From Mycobacterium senriense (lineage in GTDB: Bacteria; Actinomycetota; Actinomycetes; Mycobacteriales; Mycobacteriaceae), in the NCBI RefSeq assembly GCF_019668465.1, contig NZ_AP024828.1, positions 3,224,001 through 3,288,000 of the forward strand: a DNA stretch of 64,000 nt, in the 5' to 3' direction. Positions within the stretch are counted from its first letter, which is position 1, and each line of letters begins with the position of its first letter. This document shows, one piece after another, positions 26,733 to 35,031 of the stretch. A model generated the notes under the pieces. That model was not told where the DNA came from and ran no database searches. It worked only from the letters and a program-made list of their open reading frames with translations. Made by a program: the position numbers and the translations under genes.

Positions 26733-27143
26733 CTACCCGCTTGGCCGGAACTGGTGCAGCACCAGGTCTTCGGAGCCAGCACCGTCGAACGTTTGGTAGT
26801 AGACCTCGACCGGCATTCCGGGCCGCACGTCGGCCGGGTCGATGCCGGTCAGGTTGGACACCAGCCGCACCCCCTCCTCGAGTTCCACCAGCACGACGAC
26901 GTAGGGGTACTCGAAGAACGGAAACTTCGGCTCGTGCGGCATCACGTAGCTGTACACGGTGCCGCGGCCCGACGACTCGATGGCCTCCCACTGAAGCGAC
27001 CGGCAGTGCGGACACATCGGGCGGGGCGGATGACGCAGCTTGCCGCAGCCACCGCAGCGCTGGATCAGGAGTTTGTTGTCCCGCAACCCATTCCAGAAGA
27101 ATTCGGTGTCGCCGGTGATCGCCGGAGCCAGACGCGTCGCCAT
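26733..27143 (-). CDS. Zn-ribbon OB-fold protein (DUF35)
   Basis: 136 residues. The N-terminal zinc ribbon CGGCGKLRHPPRPMCPHC is followed by an OB-fold (GRGTVYSYVMPHEPKF...VLVELEEGVRLVSNL). DUF35 proteins dock on thiolase-like partners and may hold the CoA moiety. In the M. tuberculosis igr operon this domain is fused to a MaoC domain (ChsH2, Rv3542c); here it is a separate gene immediately after the MaoC part, with a one-base stop/start overlap at 27143. The partner is presumably the Ltp2-like protein at 23995-25164. Confidence 0.88.
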   Translation of the reverse strand: MATRLAPAITGDTEFFWNGLRDNKLLIQRCGGCGKLRHPPRPMCPHCRSLQWEAIESSGRGTVYSYVMPHEPKFPFFEYPYVVVLVELEEGVRLVSNLTGIDPADVRPGMPVEVYYQTFDGAGSEDLVLHQFRPSG

Positions 27144-27688
27144 CAGCCGGCCGGCCTGAAGCGCAGCACCCGGAATCGCTGGCGTCCCAACACCTCGTCG
27201 TTCTGGTCGGTGTAGGTGGTGAGCCAGGTCAGGAAGAATCCGGCGCCCAGCGCCGTCTGCTTCTCGTCGGAGACGGACTCGTAGACCGTCGTCGCGCTGA
27301 TCACGTCGCCCAGCCTGGGGTACCGCTCGATCTCGAACTCCGAATTCGTGGCCACCGTGCTGGTGTAGCCGGCCTCATCGAGGAAAGACGTTGGATTGCT
27401 GTGGATCTCGACCGGCGCCCCGCCGCGCTCGCCGATTCCCTCCAGCTTCGGCGACGGCATGGTCCAGGTCTGCAGCATCACCGGCGGAGACACGATGCCG
27501 CCGAACCGCGACGACGCGGCGAACTCCGGATCGAGGTAGACGGGGTTCATGTCGGCCATCGCGTACGCCCAGTGCCGGATCATCGGCTGGTTCACCGGGT
27601 CGGGCGCCAGCGAGGGCTTTCCGGTGCCGCCGGTCGGCTGGCCGACGAGGGCCCGCACCTTGGCGCTGACGGTTTCTGAGTCGGTCAC
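27143..27688 (-). CDS. MaoC-like dehydratase subunit (FAS1-like N-terminal type)
   Basis: 181 residues of the MaoC_dehydrat_N/FAS1-like family (AMADMNPVYLDPEFAASSRFGGIVSPPVMLQTW). In ChsH2 this domain forms the N-terminal half, ahead of DUF35. Start is GTG 27688, with a strong AAGGAGG on the minus strand 11-14 nt upstream; longer frames overlap the ACAD gene. Expected to pair with the ChsH1-like hydratase (25161-25616) to form the enoyl-CoA hydratase heteromer. Stop overlaps the DUF35 start. Confidence 0.85.
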   Translation of the reverse strand: MTDSETVSAKVRALVGQPTGGTGKPSLAPDPVNQPMIRHWAYAMADMNPVYLDPEFAASSRFGGIVSPPVMLQTWTMPSPKLEGIGERGGAPVEIHSNPTSFLDEAGYTSTVATNSEFEIERYPRLGDVISATTVYESVSDEKQTALGAGFFLTWLTTYTDQNDEVLGRQRFRVLRFRPAG

Positions 27689-27707
27689 GACAGTCCTGTC
27701 CTCCTTG

Positions 27708-28892
27708 CTATTTCGCGGCCCGAAGGTCGCGCGGTGCCCGGGGCATGCCCAACCCGGCCATGGCGATGATGTCACGTTGAATCTCGTTGGCGCCGCCACC
27801 GAAGGTATTGATGACGGCCTGGCGGTAAGCGGATTCCAGCGCGCCGCGCAGCGGAGCCTCGGCGCCGCGCCGCACCCCGTTGCCGTCGAGCACCTCGAGC
27901 AGCTCCCGGGCGACCTGCTGCGTGAGCTCGGTGCCGAACACCTTGGCCGCCGACGCCTCGCCCATGCTGAGCATGCCCTTCGTCATCGCCGCGTTCACCC
28001 GCGAATTGACGAGCTTGTATGCGGCCACTTGGGTTTCGACCCGGGCCAGCGCCGATTGCACCCAGGGCTGGTCGATGACGCGGCCACCGTCGAGCTCGGT
28101 GCTGACGGCCCAGTCCAGCGTCTTCTCGAACAGCGGCTCGAGCGCGCCGAGATTGCCCAGGGCGGCGCGTTCGAAGTTCAGCTGCGTGGTGATCAGCTGC
28201 CAGCCCTGGTTCTCCGCGCCCACCAAAGCGCTGACCGGCACCCGCACGTCGTCGTAGAACGTGTAGAAGGTCGAGATGCCCGGCATGGTGTGCAGCGGCT
28301 GCCAGGAGAATCCGGGCGAGGAGGTCGGCACGATGAGGATGGAAATACCCTTGTGCTTCTTGGCATCCGGATCGGTGCGCACGGCCAGCCAGATGTAGTC
28401 GGCGTAGGCCGCGCCGCTGGTGAACATCTTCTGGCCGTTGATCACATACTCGTCACCGACGCGGACGGCCGTCGTGCGCACCGAGGCCAGGTCGCTGCCC
28501 GCGCCCGGTTCGGAGTAGCCGATGGCGAACTCGACGGTGCCGTCCAGGATCGCCGGCAAAAACCGCTGCTTCTGCTCGTCGGTGCCGTAGTGCATCAACG
28601 TCGGGCCGACGGTGTTGAGCGTCACCAGCGGGATGGGCGCGCTGACCCGGCGCGCCTCCTCGGCGAAGATGAACTGCTCGATGGCCGAGAATCCTTGTCC
28701 GCCATATTCTTTAGGCCATCCGACGCCCAGCAGGTTGGCCGCCGCCAGCGCGCGGACGCATTCGCGCACCGCGGGACCGCCCTCCATGTGCTCGCTGACC
28801 GCGGCGACGCGCTCCGGCGTCATCACAGTCTCCAGGGTCGCGCGGATCTCGGAGCGAAGCTTCTCTTGCTCCGGCGTGTATTCCAGGTCCAT
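27708..28892 (-). CDS. Acyl-CoA dehydrogenase (FadE29-like subunit)
   Basis: 394 residues with intact ACAD motifs: AIGYSEPGAGSDLASVRTTA (flavin/substrate loop), GQKMFTSGAAYADYIWLAVRTDP, HKGISILIV and NTFGGGANEIQRDIIA near the C-terminus. Segment order and wording resemble FadE29 (Rv3543c), the partner of FadE28. Likely the catalytic half of a heterotetramer with the ACAD at 25613-26725. ATG 28892 follows the P450 stop by 4 nt and precedes the MaoC gene by 19 nt. The substrate is probably a branched or alicyclic acyl-CoA (inferred). Confidence 0.88.
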   Translation of the reverse strand: MDLEYTPEQEKLRSEIRATLETVMTPERVAAVSEHMEGGPAVRECVRALAAANLLGVGWPKEYGGQGFSAIEQFIFAEEARRVSAPIPLVTLNTVGPTLMHYGTDEQKQRFLPAILDGTVEFAIGYSEPGAGSDLASVRTTAVRVGDEYVINGQKMFTSGAAYADYIWLAVRTDPDAKKHKGISILIVPTSSPGFSWQPLHTMPGISTFYTFYDDVRVPVSALVGAENQGWQLITTQLNFERAALGNLGALEPLFEKTLDWAVSTELDGGRVIDQPWVQSALARVETQVAAYKLVNSRVNAAMTKGMLSMGEASAAKVFGTELTQQVARELLEVLDGNGVRRGAEAPLRGALESAYRQAVINTFGGGANEIQRDIIAMAGLGMPRAPRDLRAAK

Positions 28893-28896
28893 CGGC

Positions 28897-30093
28897 TCAG
28901 ACCCCCATCCGCACCGGCATGCGTTTCACCCCGGGCACCATGGTCGCCCGCATCCGGGCCACCTCGCCCACCAGCTCGATGCGGGGAAACCGGCGCAGCA
29001 GCTCTTCGAAAAGCACCGTCGCCTCCAGTCGCGCCAATTGTGCTCCCACACAAGAATGTTCACCACAGCCGAAGGCGATGTGCGGGTTCGGGTGACGGGT
29101 CACGTCGAACTCCTCGGAGTCGGGGCCGAACACGTCCTCGTCCCGGTTGGCCGATCCGTAGAGCATCACCACCACCTCGCCTGCGCGGATCCGCTGACCG
29201 CGGATCTCGACGTCGGCCGTCGCGGTGCGGGCCATGTGTACCACGGGACTGTTCCACCGCAACATCTCCTCGACCGCGAGGGGGATGCGGGCGGGATCCT
29301 CGACGAGCAGGCGGTATTGGTCGGGATGCGCGATCAGCGCCAGCGTTCCCAGCGCGATGAGGTTGCGGGTGGTTTCGTTGCCGGCCACCAGCAGCAGGAA
29401 GGCGAAGTTGAGCAGGTCTTCGTCGGTCAACCGGTGTTCATCGATCTCGGCCTCGGCCAGGACCGAGAGCAAGTCGTCCCGCGGTTGCACGCGGCGGGCC
29501 GCGATCAGCTTCTGGAAGTACTCGTAGAGCTGACCGGCCGCCACCAGCGGGTCCAGCTCGATCTCCGGATCGGCCGTTCCGGTGGCCGCATCCGACCAGG
29601 CCCGGAACTGCTCCCAGTCGTCGGGTGGGGCGCCGATCAGTTGGGCGATCATTCGGGTGGGCAGAGGAGCGGCGATCTGTTCGGCGAACTCGTGCACGGA
29701 GCCGGGTTCGATGCCCTCGAGAATGCCGCGCACGATCTCGCGAATCGTCGGCTCGAGCACCGAAACACGCCGCCGGGTGAATCCGGAATTGATCAGCTTG
29801 CGCATCTGCCGATGCCGCGGCGGATCGGTGAAGATCAGGCTGCCCGGCTGCACCGGGTTGGGCAGCTGCGGATCGGGGATCATGATGCCCTGAGTCGAGG
29901 TGAACAGGGCCGGATTGCTCGACACGAACCGGATGTCCTCGTACTTCAACAGCGCCCAGAAGTTGGTGACGTCGTTCCAGCACACCGGCGCCGTCGCGCG
30001 CAGCTCCCGGTAGGCGGGATACGGGTTACCCGCGTAGAAGTCGGGGGAGTGCAGCGGGAAGCTAGGCGAGCGCAACGGCGGATGAGTCTGCAC
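28897..30093 (-). CDS. Cytochrome P450 (CYP125/142-like)
   Basis: 398 residues. The heme thiolate is Cys348 in FGCGEHSCVGA. The I-helix is FLLLVAGNETTRNLIALG (acid/alcohol-Thr pair), and the ExxR motif is EEMLR. The general look is of mycobacterial sterol/fatty-acid omega-hydroxylases (CYP124/125/142), but the exact family cannot be assigned without alignment. First gene of the minus-strand operon, preceded by a perfect palindrome. GTG 30093 has GAGAGGGG 6 nt upstream; a longer frame to 30138 would run through the palindrome and is rejected. Confidence 0.88.
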   Translation of the reverse strand: MQTHPPLRSPSFPLHSPDFYAGNPYPAYRELRATAPVCWNDVTNFWALLKYEDIRFVSSNPALFTSTQGIMIPDPQLPNPVQPGSLIFTDPPRHRQMRKLINSGFTRRRVSVLEPTIREIVRGILEGIEPGSVHEFAEQIAAPLPTRMIAQLIGAPPDDWEQFRAWSDAATGTADPEIELDPLVAAGQLYEYFQKLIAARRVQPRDDLLSVLAEAEIDEHRLTDEDLLNFAFLLLVAGNETTRNLIALGTLALIAHPDQYRLLVEDPARIPLAVEEMLRWNSPVVHMARTATADVEIRGQRIRAGEVVVMLYGSANRDEDVFGPDSEEFDVTRHPNPHIAFGCGEHSCVGAQLARLEATVLFEELLRRFPRIELVGEVARMRATMVPGVKRMPVRMGV

Positions 30094-30123
30094 GGCAAAC
30101 CCCTCTCGCAGGACACCCGATCC

Positions 30124-30144
30124 GACAGATTGATGCAATCTGTC
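30124..30144. promoter_or_regulatory. Perfect 9+3+9 palindrome, likely TetR operator
   Basis: GACAGATTG (30124-30132), ATG spacer, CAATCTGTC (30136-30144). It lies 31-51 bp before the P450 start, in the divergent region to the aldehyde dehydrogenase. The best candidate binder is the TetR protein at the operon end (22314-22916). Size and symmetry fit a TetR dimer. It has no KstR (GAACnnGTTC-type) core. Confidence 0.65.
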
Positions 30145-30230
30145 TGCCGAATGTGTCTACTCCGCGCCGCCGCGTGCTGTCAATACGACACCAAAATATT
30201 GGAATAGCTCGGATTTCACGCGATTGATGA

Positions 30231-30259
30231 TTGACGGGGGACACGCGGGGGTGTACACC
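30231..30259 (+). promoter_or_regulatory. Candidate promoter of the aldehyde dehydrogenase
   Basis: TTGACG (30231-30236), 17-bp spacer, then TACACC (30254-30259) within a GTGTACAC palindrome. It is ~30 nt before ATG 30288, which has GGAGGA as Shine-Dalgarno. The -10 is only a partial match. Confidence 0.4.
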
Positions 30260-30287
30260 AAGTGATCAGATGACCGGAGGAAGCAGC

Positions 30288-31748
30288 ATGGCCGATTTGC
30301 CCGCTCTTGTCCAGACCTACCAGCTCTACATCGACGGCCAGTGGGTCGAGCCCCAGGACGGTCGCTACGACGACCTGTCCCCGTCCACCGAGGCCGTCAT
30401 CGCCGCCGCACCCGACGCGAGCGTCGCGCAGGTCGGCGACGCGATCGCGGCCGCGCGCCGCGCCTTCGACAGCGGACCGTGGGGCACGATGTCCGCCGAG
30501 CAGCGCGCCGGGTGCCTGAACCAGCTGGGCGAGGCGCTGACCAAGCACGCCGACGACTTCTTCGCGCTGTCCCAGGCGGAGTGGGGCTGCATCGCCAACG
30601 AGCGCATGATGCAGATCGACGGAGCCGGGTTCATGTCCATGCACGCCGCCCAGCTCGCGACCCAGCTGGCCGACCAGGAGGTCGCCGGCATCAGCGCCGG
30701 CACCACGTTGCTCCGGCATGCGCCGCTGGGTGTCGTCTCGGTGTTGACGCCGTGGAACTTTCCGCACTGCCTGAACGTGATGAAACTGAATCATGCGCTG
30801 GCCGCGGGAAATACGGTCGTGCTCAAGCCCTCTCCGCTGACACCGCTGGCCGGGCTGGCGCTGGCGCGGCTCATCGACGAGCACACCGACATCCCGCCGG
30901 GGGTGGTCAATGTGGTCACCCCCGCAAGCGTCGAGGCGGCCAAGCTGCTGACCACCGATCCGCGCATCGACATGGTGAGCTTCACCGGCAGCTCGGTCGT
31001 CGGCCGCCAGGTGATGTCCGCCGCCGGGGATACGATGAAGCGAATCCTGCTGGAATTGGGCGGCAAGTCGGCCAGCATCGTCCTCGACGACGCGCAAGTC
31101 ACCGACGAAATGCTGCAGCAGATGCTGTTCGAATCCTGTTCGCTGCACGCCGGACAGGCCTGCATCCTGCACAGCCGGCTGCTGTTGCCCGATTCGCTGC
31201 ACGACGACATCGTCGATCGCCTTGCCGCGTTGGCCCGCGAGGTCAAGGTGGGCGACCCCACCGATCCCGACGTGCAGATGGGTCCGCTGATCAGCGCGGC
31301 GCAACGCGACCGGGTCGAGGCGCACATCGCCGGCGCGCGCAACGACGGGGCCAAGCTCGTGACCGGCGGCGGGCGCCCGGCCGGCCTGGACGTCGGCTAC
31401 TACGTCGAACCGACGATCCTGTCCGGGGTGGAGCCGAATTCGACTATCGCGCAAGAGGAAGTGTTCGGTCCGGTGTTGACCGTACTGCGCTACCGCGACG
31501 ACCACGAGGCCGTCGCCATCGCGAACAACTCGCAATACGGGCTCTCCGGTGCGGTGTGGGGTGACGACGTGGACCGCGCCGTCGGTGTGGCGCGCCGCAT
31601 CCGCACCGGCCAGATCGCGGTCAACGGCGTCAGCCCGGGCGGCGCGCCGTTCGGCGGCTTCAAGCTCAGCGGGCTGGGCCGCGAGGGCGGCGGAATCGGC
31701 GGACTGCACCAGTACATGGAACCGATGGCCATCGGGGTTCCCGCGTGA
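30288..31748 (+). CDS. NAD(P)-dependent aldehyde dehydrogenase
   Basis: 486 residues, ALDH superfamily. Catalytic Cys292 (GQACILHSR) and base Glu256 (LELGGKSA) are present, with TPWNFPHCLNVMK for cofactor binding. Start ATG 30288 with GGAGGA 7-8 nt upstream. Overlaps the CoA-transferase start (GTGA), so the two act together: aldehyde to acid, then activation to a CoA thioester. Divergent from the P450 operon and likely sharing its operator region. The aldehyde could be the product of P450/ADH oxidation (inferred). Confidence 0.9.
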   Translation: MADLPALVQTYQLYIDGQWVEPQDGRYDDLSPSTEAVIAAAPDASVAQVGDAIAAARRAFDSGPWGTMSAEQRAGCLNQLGEALTKHADDFFALSQAEWGCIANERMMQIDGAGFMSMHAAQLATQLADQEVAGISAGTTLLRHAPLGVVSVLTPWNFPHCLNVMKLNHALAAGNTVVLKPSPLTPLAGLALARLIDEHTDIPPGVVNVVTPASVEAAKLLTTDPRIDMVSFTGSSVVGRQVMSAAGDTMKRILLELGGKSASIVLDDAQVTDEMLQQMLFESCSLHAGQACILHSRLLLPDSLHDDIVDRLAALAREVKVGDPTDPDVQMGPLISAAQRDRVEAHIAGARNDGAKLVTGGGRPAGLDVGYYVEPTILSGVEPNSTIAQEEVFGPVLTVLRYRDDHEAVAIANNSQYGLSGAVWGDDVDRAVGVARRIRTGQIAVNGVSPGGAPFGGFKLSGLGREGGGIGGLHQYMEPMAIGVPA

Positions 31749-34039
31749 CCGGACCCCTTGCGGGGCTGCACGTCGTCGAAATCGCCAGTGAGATCTCGGG
31801 TCCCTACGCGGCAAAGCTTCTCGTCGACCTGGGCGCCGAGGTCATCAAGATCGAGCCGCCCACCGGAGACCCGCTGCGGCACTGGGGTCCGTTCGCCTCG
31901 GGCGTCGTCGACCCGGATCGCTCGGGCCTGTTCGAGTACCTGAACGCTGGCAAACACGCTGTCAGGCTTGATCTCTCGGTGACAGACAACCTCGAGGCCG
32001 CGCGCGCACTCATCGCCCAGGCGCACCTGCTGATCGACGATTCCGGACCCGGGACGCTAGAGGGGTGCGGGCTCGGGGTCGATGACCTGCAGCGGATCAA
32101 CCCAAACCTGGTGTTACTACGCATTTCTGGGTTCGGCCAGTCCGGACCGTTCCGCCGCCGGCGGGCCACACCCCTGACCCTGCAGGCGGCATCGGGCTGG
32201 ATCAGCTCCCGGGATCCCGAGCGCCCACCGGTACAGGTCGGAGCCCGCATCCCCGAGTACGTCGCCGGCGCCTACGGCGCGCTGGGCGCGCTGACCGCCC
32301 TGCGGTCGCGACCCGACGGCCGCGTCGCCGAAGTGGATGTCTCGCAGCTGGAATCGTTGCTGTCGACGTTGCCGTATCCGATGTTGATGGCGCAGCGGAT
32401 GCGACGGCTCGGCCTGCCCGCCAACCTGCGGTCGGCGCCCATGCTGGGCGTCGTCCGAGCCGCCGACGGCTGGGTGGGCATCAACTGCCTGACGGGCCAG
32501 CACTGGCTCGACGTCTGCGCGATGCTCGGCCTGCCCGAGTTCGGCGAGCATCAGCTCGCGATCATGATGGGTGGCCAAGAGCGCGACGACTTCTTCGCCA
32601 AGGCCGAGCCGGTGCTGGCCGGCCAGACCGTCGCCGAGATCATGGAACTCGCTCAGGCGCTGCGGATTCCGGCGGCCCCGGTCAACGACGGCGCCACCGT
32701 GCTCGATTGCCCGCAATACGCCGAGCGGGGGTTTTTCGTCGACGCCGGGTCGTTTCGGTGTCCCGGACCGCCGTTCCGGTTCTCGAAAATCTCTGTGGCA
32801 CAGCCAGTTTCCGCTCCGCTCGCACGAACGTCGCGAACCGCGAAGTGGGCGGGTGACAGCCGAGCGCTGCAGCGGTCGACGGGTCCGATGCCCTTCACCG
32901 GGCTGCGGGTGCTGGACCTGACCACGTTCTGGGCCGGCGCGTACCTGACGTGTTACCTCGGGGCGTTCGGCGCCGACATCGTCAAGGTCGAATCGATCCA
33001 GCGGCCCGACGGGCACCGTTATTCGGGGGCATTCGCCTACGAGGGCGACGACTGGTACGAGCGCAGCCCCATCTGGCAGGGCACGAACCTCAACAAGCGC
33101 GACCTCACGCTGGACCTGACGTCGCCGCGAGGCCTCGACCTGGCACGGCGGCTGGCCGCCGAGGCCGACGTCGTGGTGGAGAACTTCTCGCCGCGCGTCG
33201 TCGAAAACTTCGGTCTGGACTACGACTCGCTGAGCGCGCTGAACCCCGACGTGATCGTGGTGCGGATGCCCGGGTACGGCCTGCACGGCCCGTGGCGCGA
33301 CTACGTTGGCTGGGCGCTGAACTTCGAGCAGACCTCCGGAATGTCGGCGGTCACCGGCTACCCCGACGGACCGCCGTGCAACCCGCAGGGCCCCGCCGAT
33401 CCGATCGTCGGCGTGCACGCCGGGGTCGCGCTGCTGGCCGCGCTCGAACACCGCAACCGCACCGGAGCCGGGCAGCTCATCGAGGTAGCCCAGATCGAGG
33501 TCGCCGCCGCGGTCACCGCCGAACCGGTGATCGAGTACTCGATGAACGGTGTCGTGCGCCCGCGCGAGGGCAACCGCCGGCGCGGCTGCCTACAGGGCGT
33601 CTACCCGACCAACGAGGACGACGTGTGGGTGGCGCTGTCGGTGCCCGATCAGCCGATCGACCACGACGTCTTCGACGAGCTCGTCGCCGCCTGGACCCGC
33701 ACGCAGACCGCCGCGGCGATCGTCGAAACCCTTCAGGCACAGGGGATCGCGGCCGAGCGGGTGATCACCGGAGACCAGATGTATGACCCGGAATTCATCG
33801 GGGCCCAGCTCGACGCGCGCGGCTACTACCAGGAGCTGGAACACCGGATCACCGGGCCGCACCGCTACCCCGGCTGGCCCTTTCGCATCACGCCCGGACC
33901 GCGGCATCACCACCGCACCGCCCCGCCGACGCTCGGCCAGCACAACGACGAGGTGCTGCGTGAGCTTGGGCTGTCCGCGGCGGAGGTGGCGGACCTGCGC
34001 GACCGAAGGGTGATCGGCGAGCGGGTGCTCAACGCCTAG
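31745..34039 (+). CDS. Fused class III CoA-transferase (two CaiB/BaiF domains)
   Basis: 764 residues holding two tandem CaiB/BaiF domains: residues ~4-375 (GLHVVEIASEISGPYAAKLLVDLGAEVIKIEPP) and ~383-764 (GLRVLDLTTFWAGAYLTCYLGAFGADIVKVES). Each half repeats the LGAxVIKIE-type nucleotide-binding start. These enzymes form interlocked dimers, so the fusion may be a covalent dimer, possibly with one active half. GTG 31745 overlaps the aldehyde dehydrogenase stop. It would activate the acid product for the acyl-CoA dehydrogenases in place of a FadD ligase (inferred). Confidence 0.85.
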   Translation: MTGPLAGLHVVEIASEISGPYAAKLLVDLGAEVIKIEPPTGDPLRHWGPFASGVVDPDRSGLFEYLNAGKHAVRLDLSVTDNLEAARALIAQAHLLIDDSGPGTLEGCGLGVDDLQRINPNLVLLRISGFGQSGPFRRRRATPLTLQAASGWISSRDPERPPVQVGARIPEYVAGAYGALGALTALRSRPDGRVAEVDVSQLESLLSTLPYPMLMAQRMRRLGLPANLRSAPMLGVVRAADGWVGINCLTGQHWLDVCAMLGLPEFGEHQLAIMMGGQERDDFFAKAEPVLAGQTVAEIMELAQALRIPAAPVNDGATVLDCPQYAERGFFVDAGSFRCPGPPFRFSKISVAQPVSAPLARTSRTAKWAGDSRALQRSTGPMPFTGLRVLDLTTFWAGAYLTCYLGAFGADIVKVESIQRPDGHRYSGAFAYEGDDWYERSPIWQGTNLNKRDLTLDLTSPRGLDLARRLAAEADVVVENFSPRVVENFGLDYDSLSALNPDVIVVRMPGYGLHGPWRDYVGWALNFEQTSGMSAVTGYPDGPPCNPQGPADPIVGVHAGVALLAALEHRNRTGAGQLIEVAQIEVAAAVTAEPVIEYSMNGVVRPREGNRRRGCLQGVYPTNEDDVWVALSVPDQPIDHDVFDELVAAWTRTQTAAAIVETLQAQGIAAERVITGDQMYDPEFIGAQLDARGYYQELEHRITGPHRYPGWPFRITPGPRHHHRTAPPTLGQHNDEVLRELGLSAAEVADLRDRRVIGERVLNA

Positions 34040-34099
34040 CCGCCAGCAACGCGCGGCCACCCTTTGGTGAACCGTGCCTGACGTGCCAAGCTGCTCGAC

Positions 34100-35008
34100 A
34101 TGGTCATCGAGATCGCCCGCCCCAAACTCGAAGGAAACGTCGCCGTCGGCGAGGACCGCCAGATCGGCTTCGCCGAGTTCGGCGATCCGCAGGGCCGGGC
34201 CGTCTTCTGGCTGCACGGCACCCCCGGCGCCCGCCGCCAGATTCCCACCGAAGCCCGCCTGTACGCCGAGAACCACAAGATCAGGCTGATCGGGCTGGAC
34301 CGCCCCGGGATCGGCTCGTCGACCCCCCACCGCTACGAGAACATCCGGGCCTTCGCCGAGGACCTGCGGACCATCGCGGACACGCTCGGCATCGACAAGA
34401 TGGCCGTCATCGGCCTGTCCGGTGGCGGTCCGTATGCACTCGCGTCGGCCGCGGTGCTTTCCGATCGGGTGGTCGCGGCCGGCGTCCTCGGCGGCGTCGC
34501 GCCATTCATCGGCGACGAAGGCATCACCAGCGGCCTGATGAACCTGGGCAAACGGGTGGCGCCCCTCTTGCAGCTGGGCGGTGACCCGCTGCGGATCGGC
34601 GCGAGCCTCATGGTCCGGGCCATCCGACCCGTCGCGAGCACCGCGCTGTACCTCTATGCCGCGGTGTCGCCCGAAGCCGACCGGCGCCTGCTCACCCGGC
34701 CCGAGTTCGGGGCCATGTTTCTCGACGACCTGCTCAACGGCAGCCGCAAGCAGCTGGCGGCCCCCTTCAACGACATCATCCTGTTCACCCGGGACTGGGG
34801 ATTCCGGCTCGACGAGGTCAAGGTCCCGGTGCGCTGGTGGCACGGCGACAGCGACCACATCGTCCCGTTCGCCCACGGCCAGCACGTGGTTTCGTTGCTG
34901 CCCGACTGCGAGCTGTTCGTGCTGCCCGGCGAAAGCCACCTCGCCGGGCTGGGCCGCGGCGAGGAGATCCTGTCCACCCTGATGAAGATCTGGGACGAGA
35001 AGGGCTGA
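34100..35008 (+). CDS. Alpha/beta hydrolase (Rv1191-like)
   Basis: 302-residue alpha/beta hydrolase. Oxyanion motif HGTPGARRQIP, nucleophile elbow GLSGGGPYALA with the catalytic Ser, acid probably in WWHGDSDHIVP, and His in LPGESHLAGLG. Substrate unknown. ATG 34100 gives the family N-terminus. In H37Rv the similar Rv1191 lies just upstream of fadD36; Rv1192, normally between them, is absent, so only 23 nt separate the two genes here. Confidence 0.82.
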   Translation: MVIEIARPKLEGNVAVGEDRQIGFAEFGDPQGRAVFWLHGTPGARRQIPTEARLYAENHKIRLIGLDRPGIGSSTPHRYENIRAFAEDLRTIADTLGIDKMAVIGLSGGGPYALASAAVLSDRVVAAGVLGGVAPFIGDEGITSGLMNLGKRVAPLLQLGGDPLRIGASLMVRAIRPVASTALYLYAAVSPEADRRLLTRPEFGAMFLDDLLNGSRKQLAAPFNDIILFTRDWGFRLDEVKVPVRWWHGDSDHIVPFAHGQHVVSLLPDCELFVLPGESHLAGLGRGEEILSTLMKIWDEKG

Positions 35009-35019
35009 CCTTCTCCGGG

Positions 35020-35025
35020 TAGCCT
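35020..35025 (+). promoter_or_regulatory. Predicted -10 (TAGCCT), leaderless fadD36
   Basis: TAGCCT is 6 nt before GTG 35032, within the 23-nt gap after the hydrolase. It predicts an internal promoter and a leaderless fadD36 mRNA. Confidence 0.45.
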
Positions 35026-35031
35026 GCTCAC

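Noticed and set aside
30094..30287. KstR/KstR2 operator in the catabolic divergent region
   Set aside because: No GAAC-nn-GTTC type inverted repeat; the only strong palindrome has a different sequence.
30216..31814. 532-codon frame antisense to the aldehyde dehydrogenase
   Set aside because: No recognisable protein; the sense frame has Cys292/Glu256 and a good RBS.
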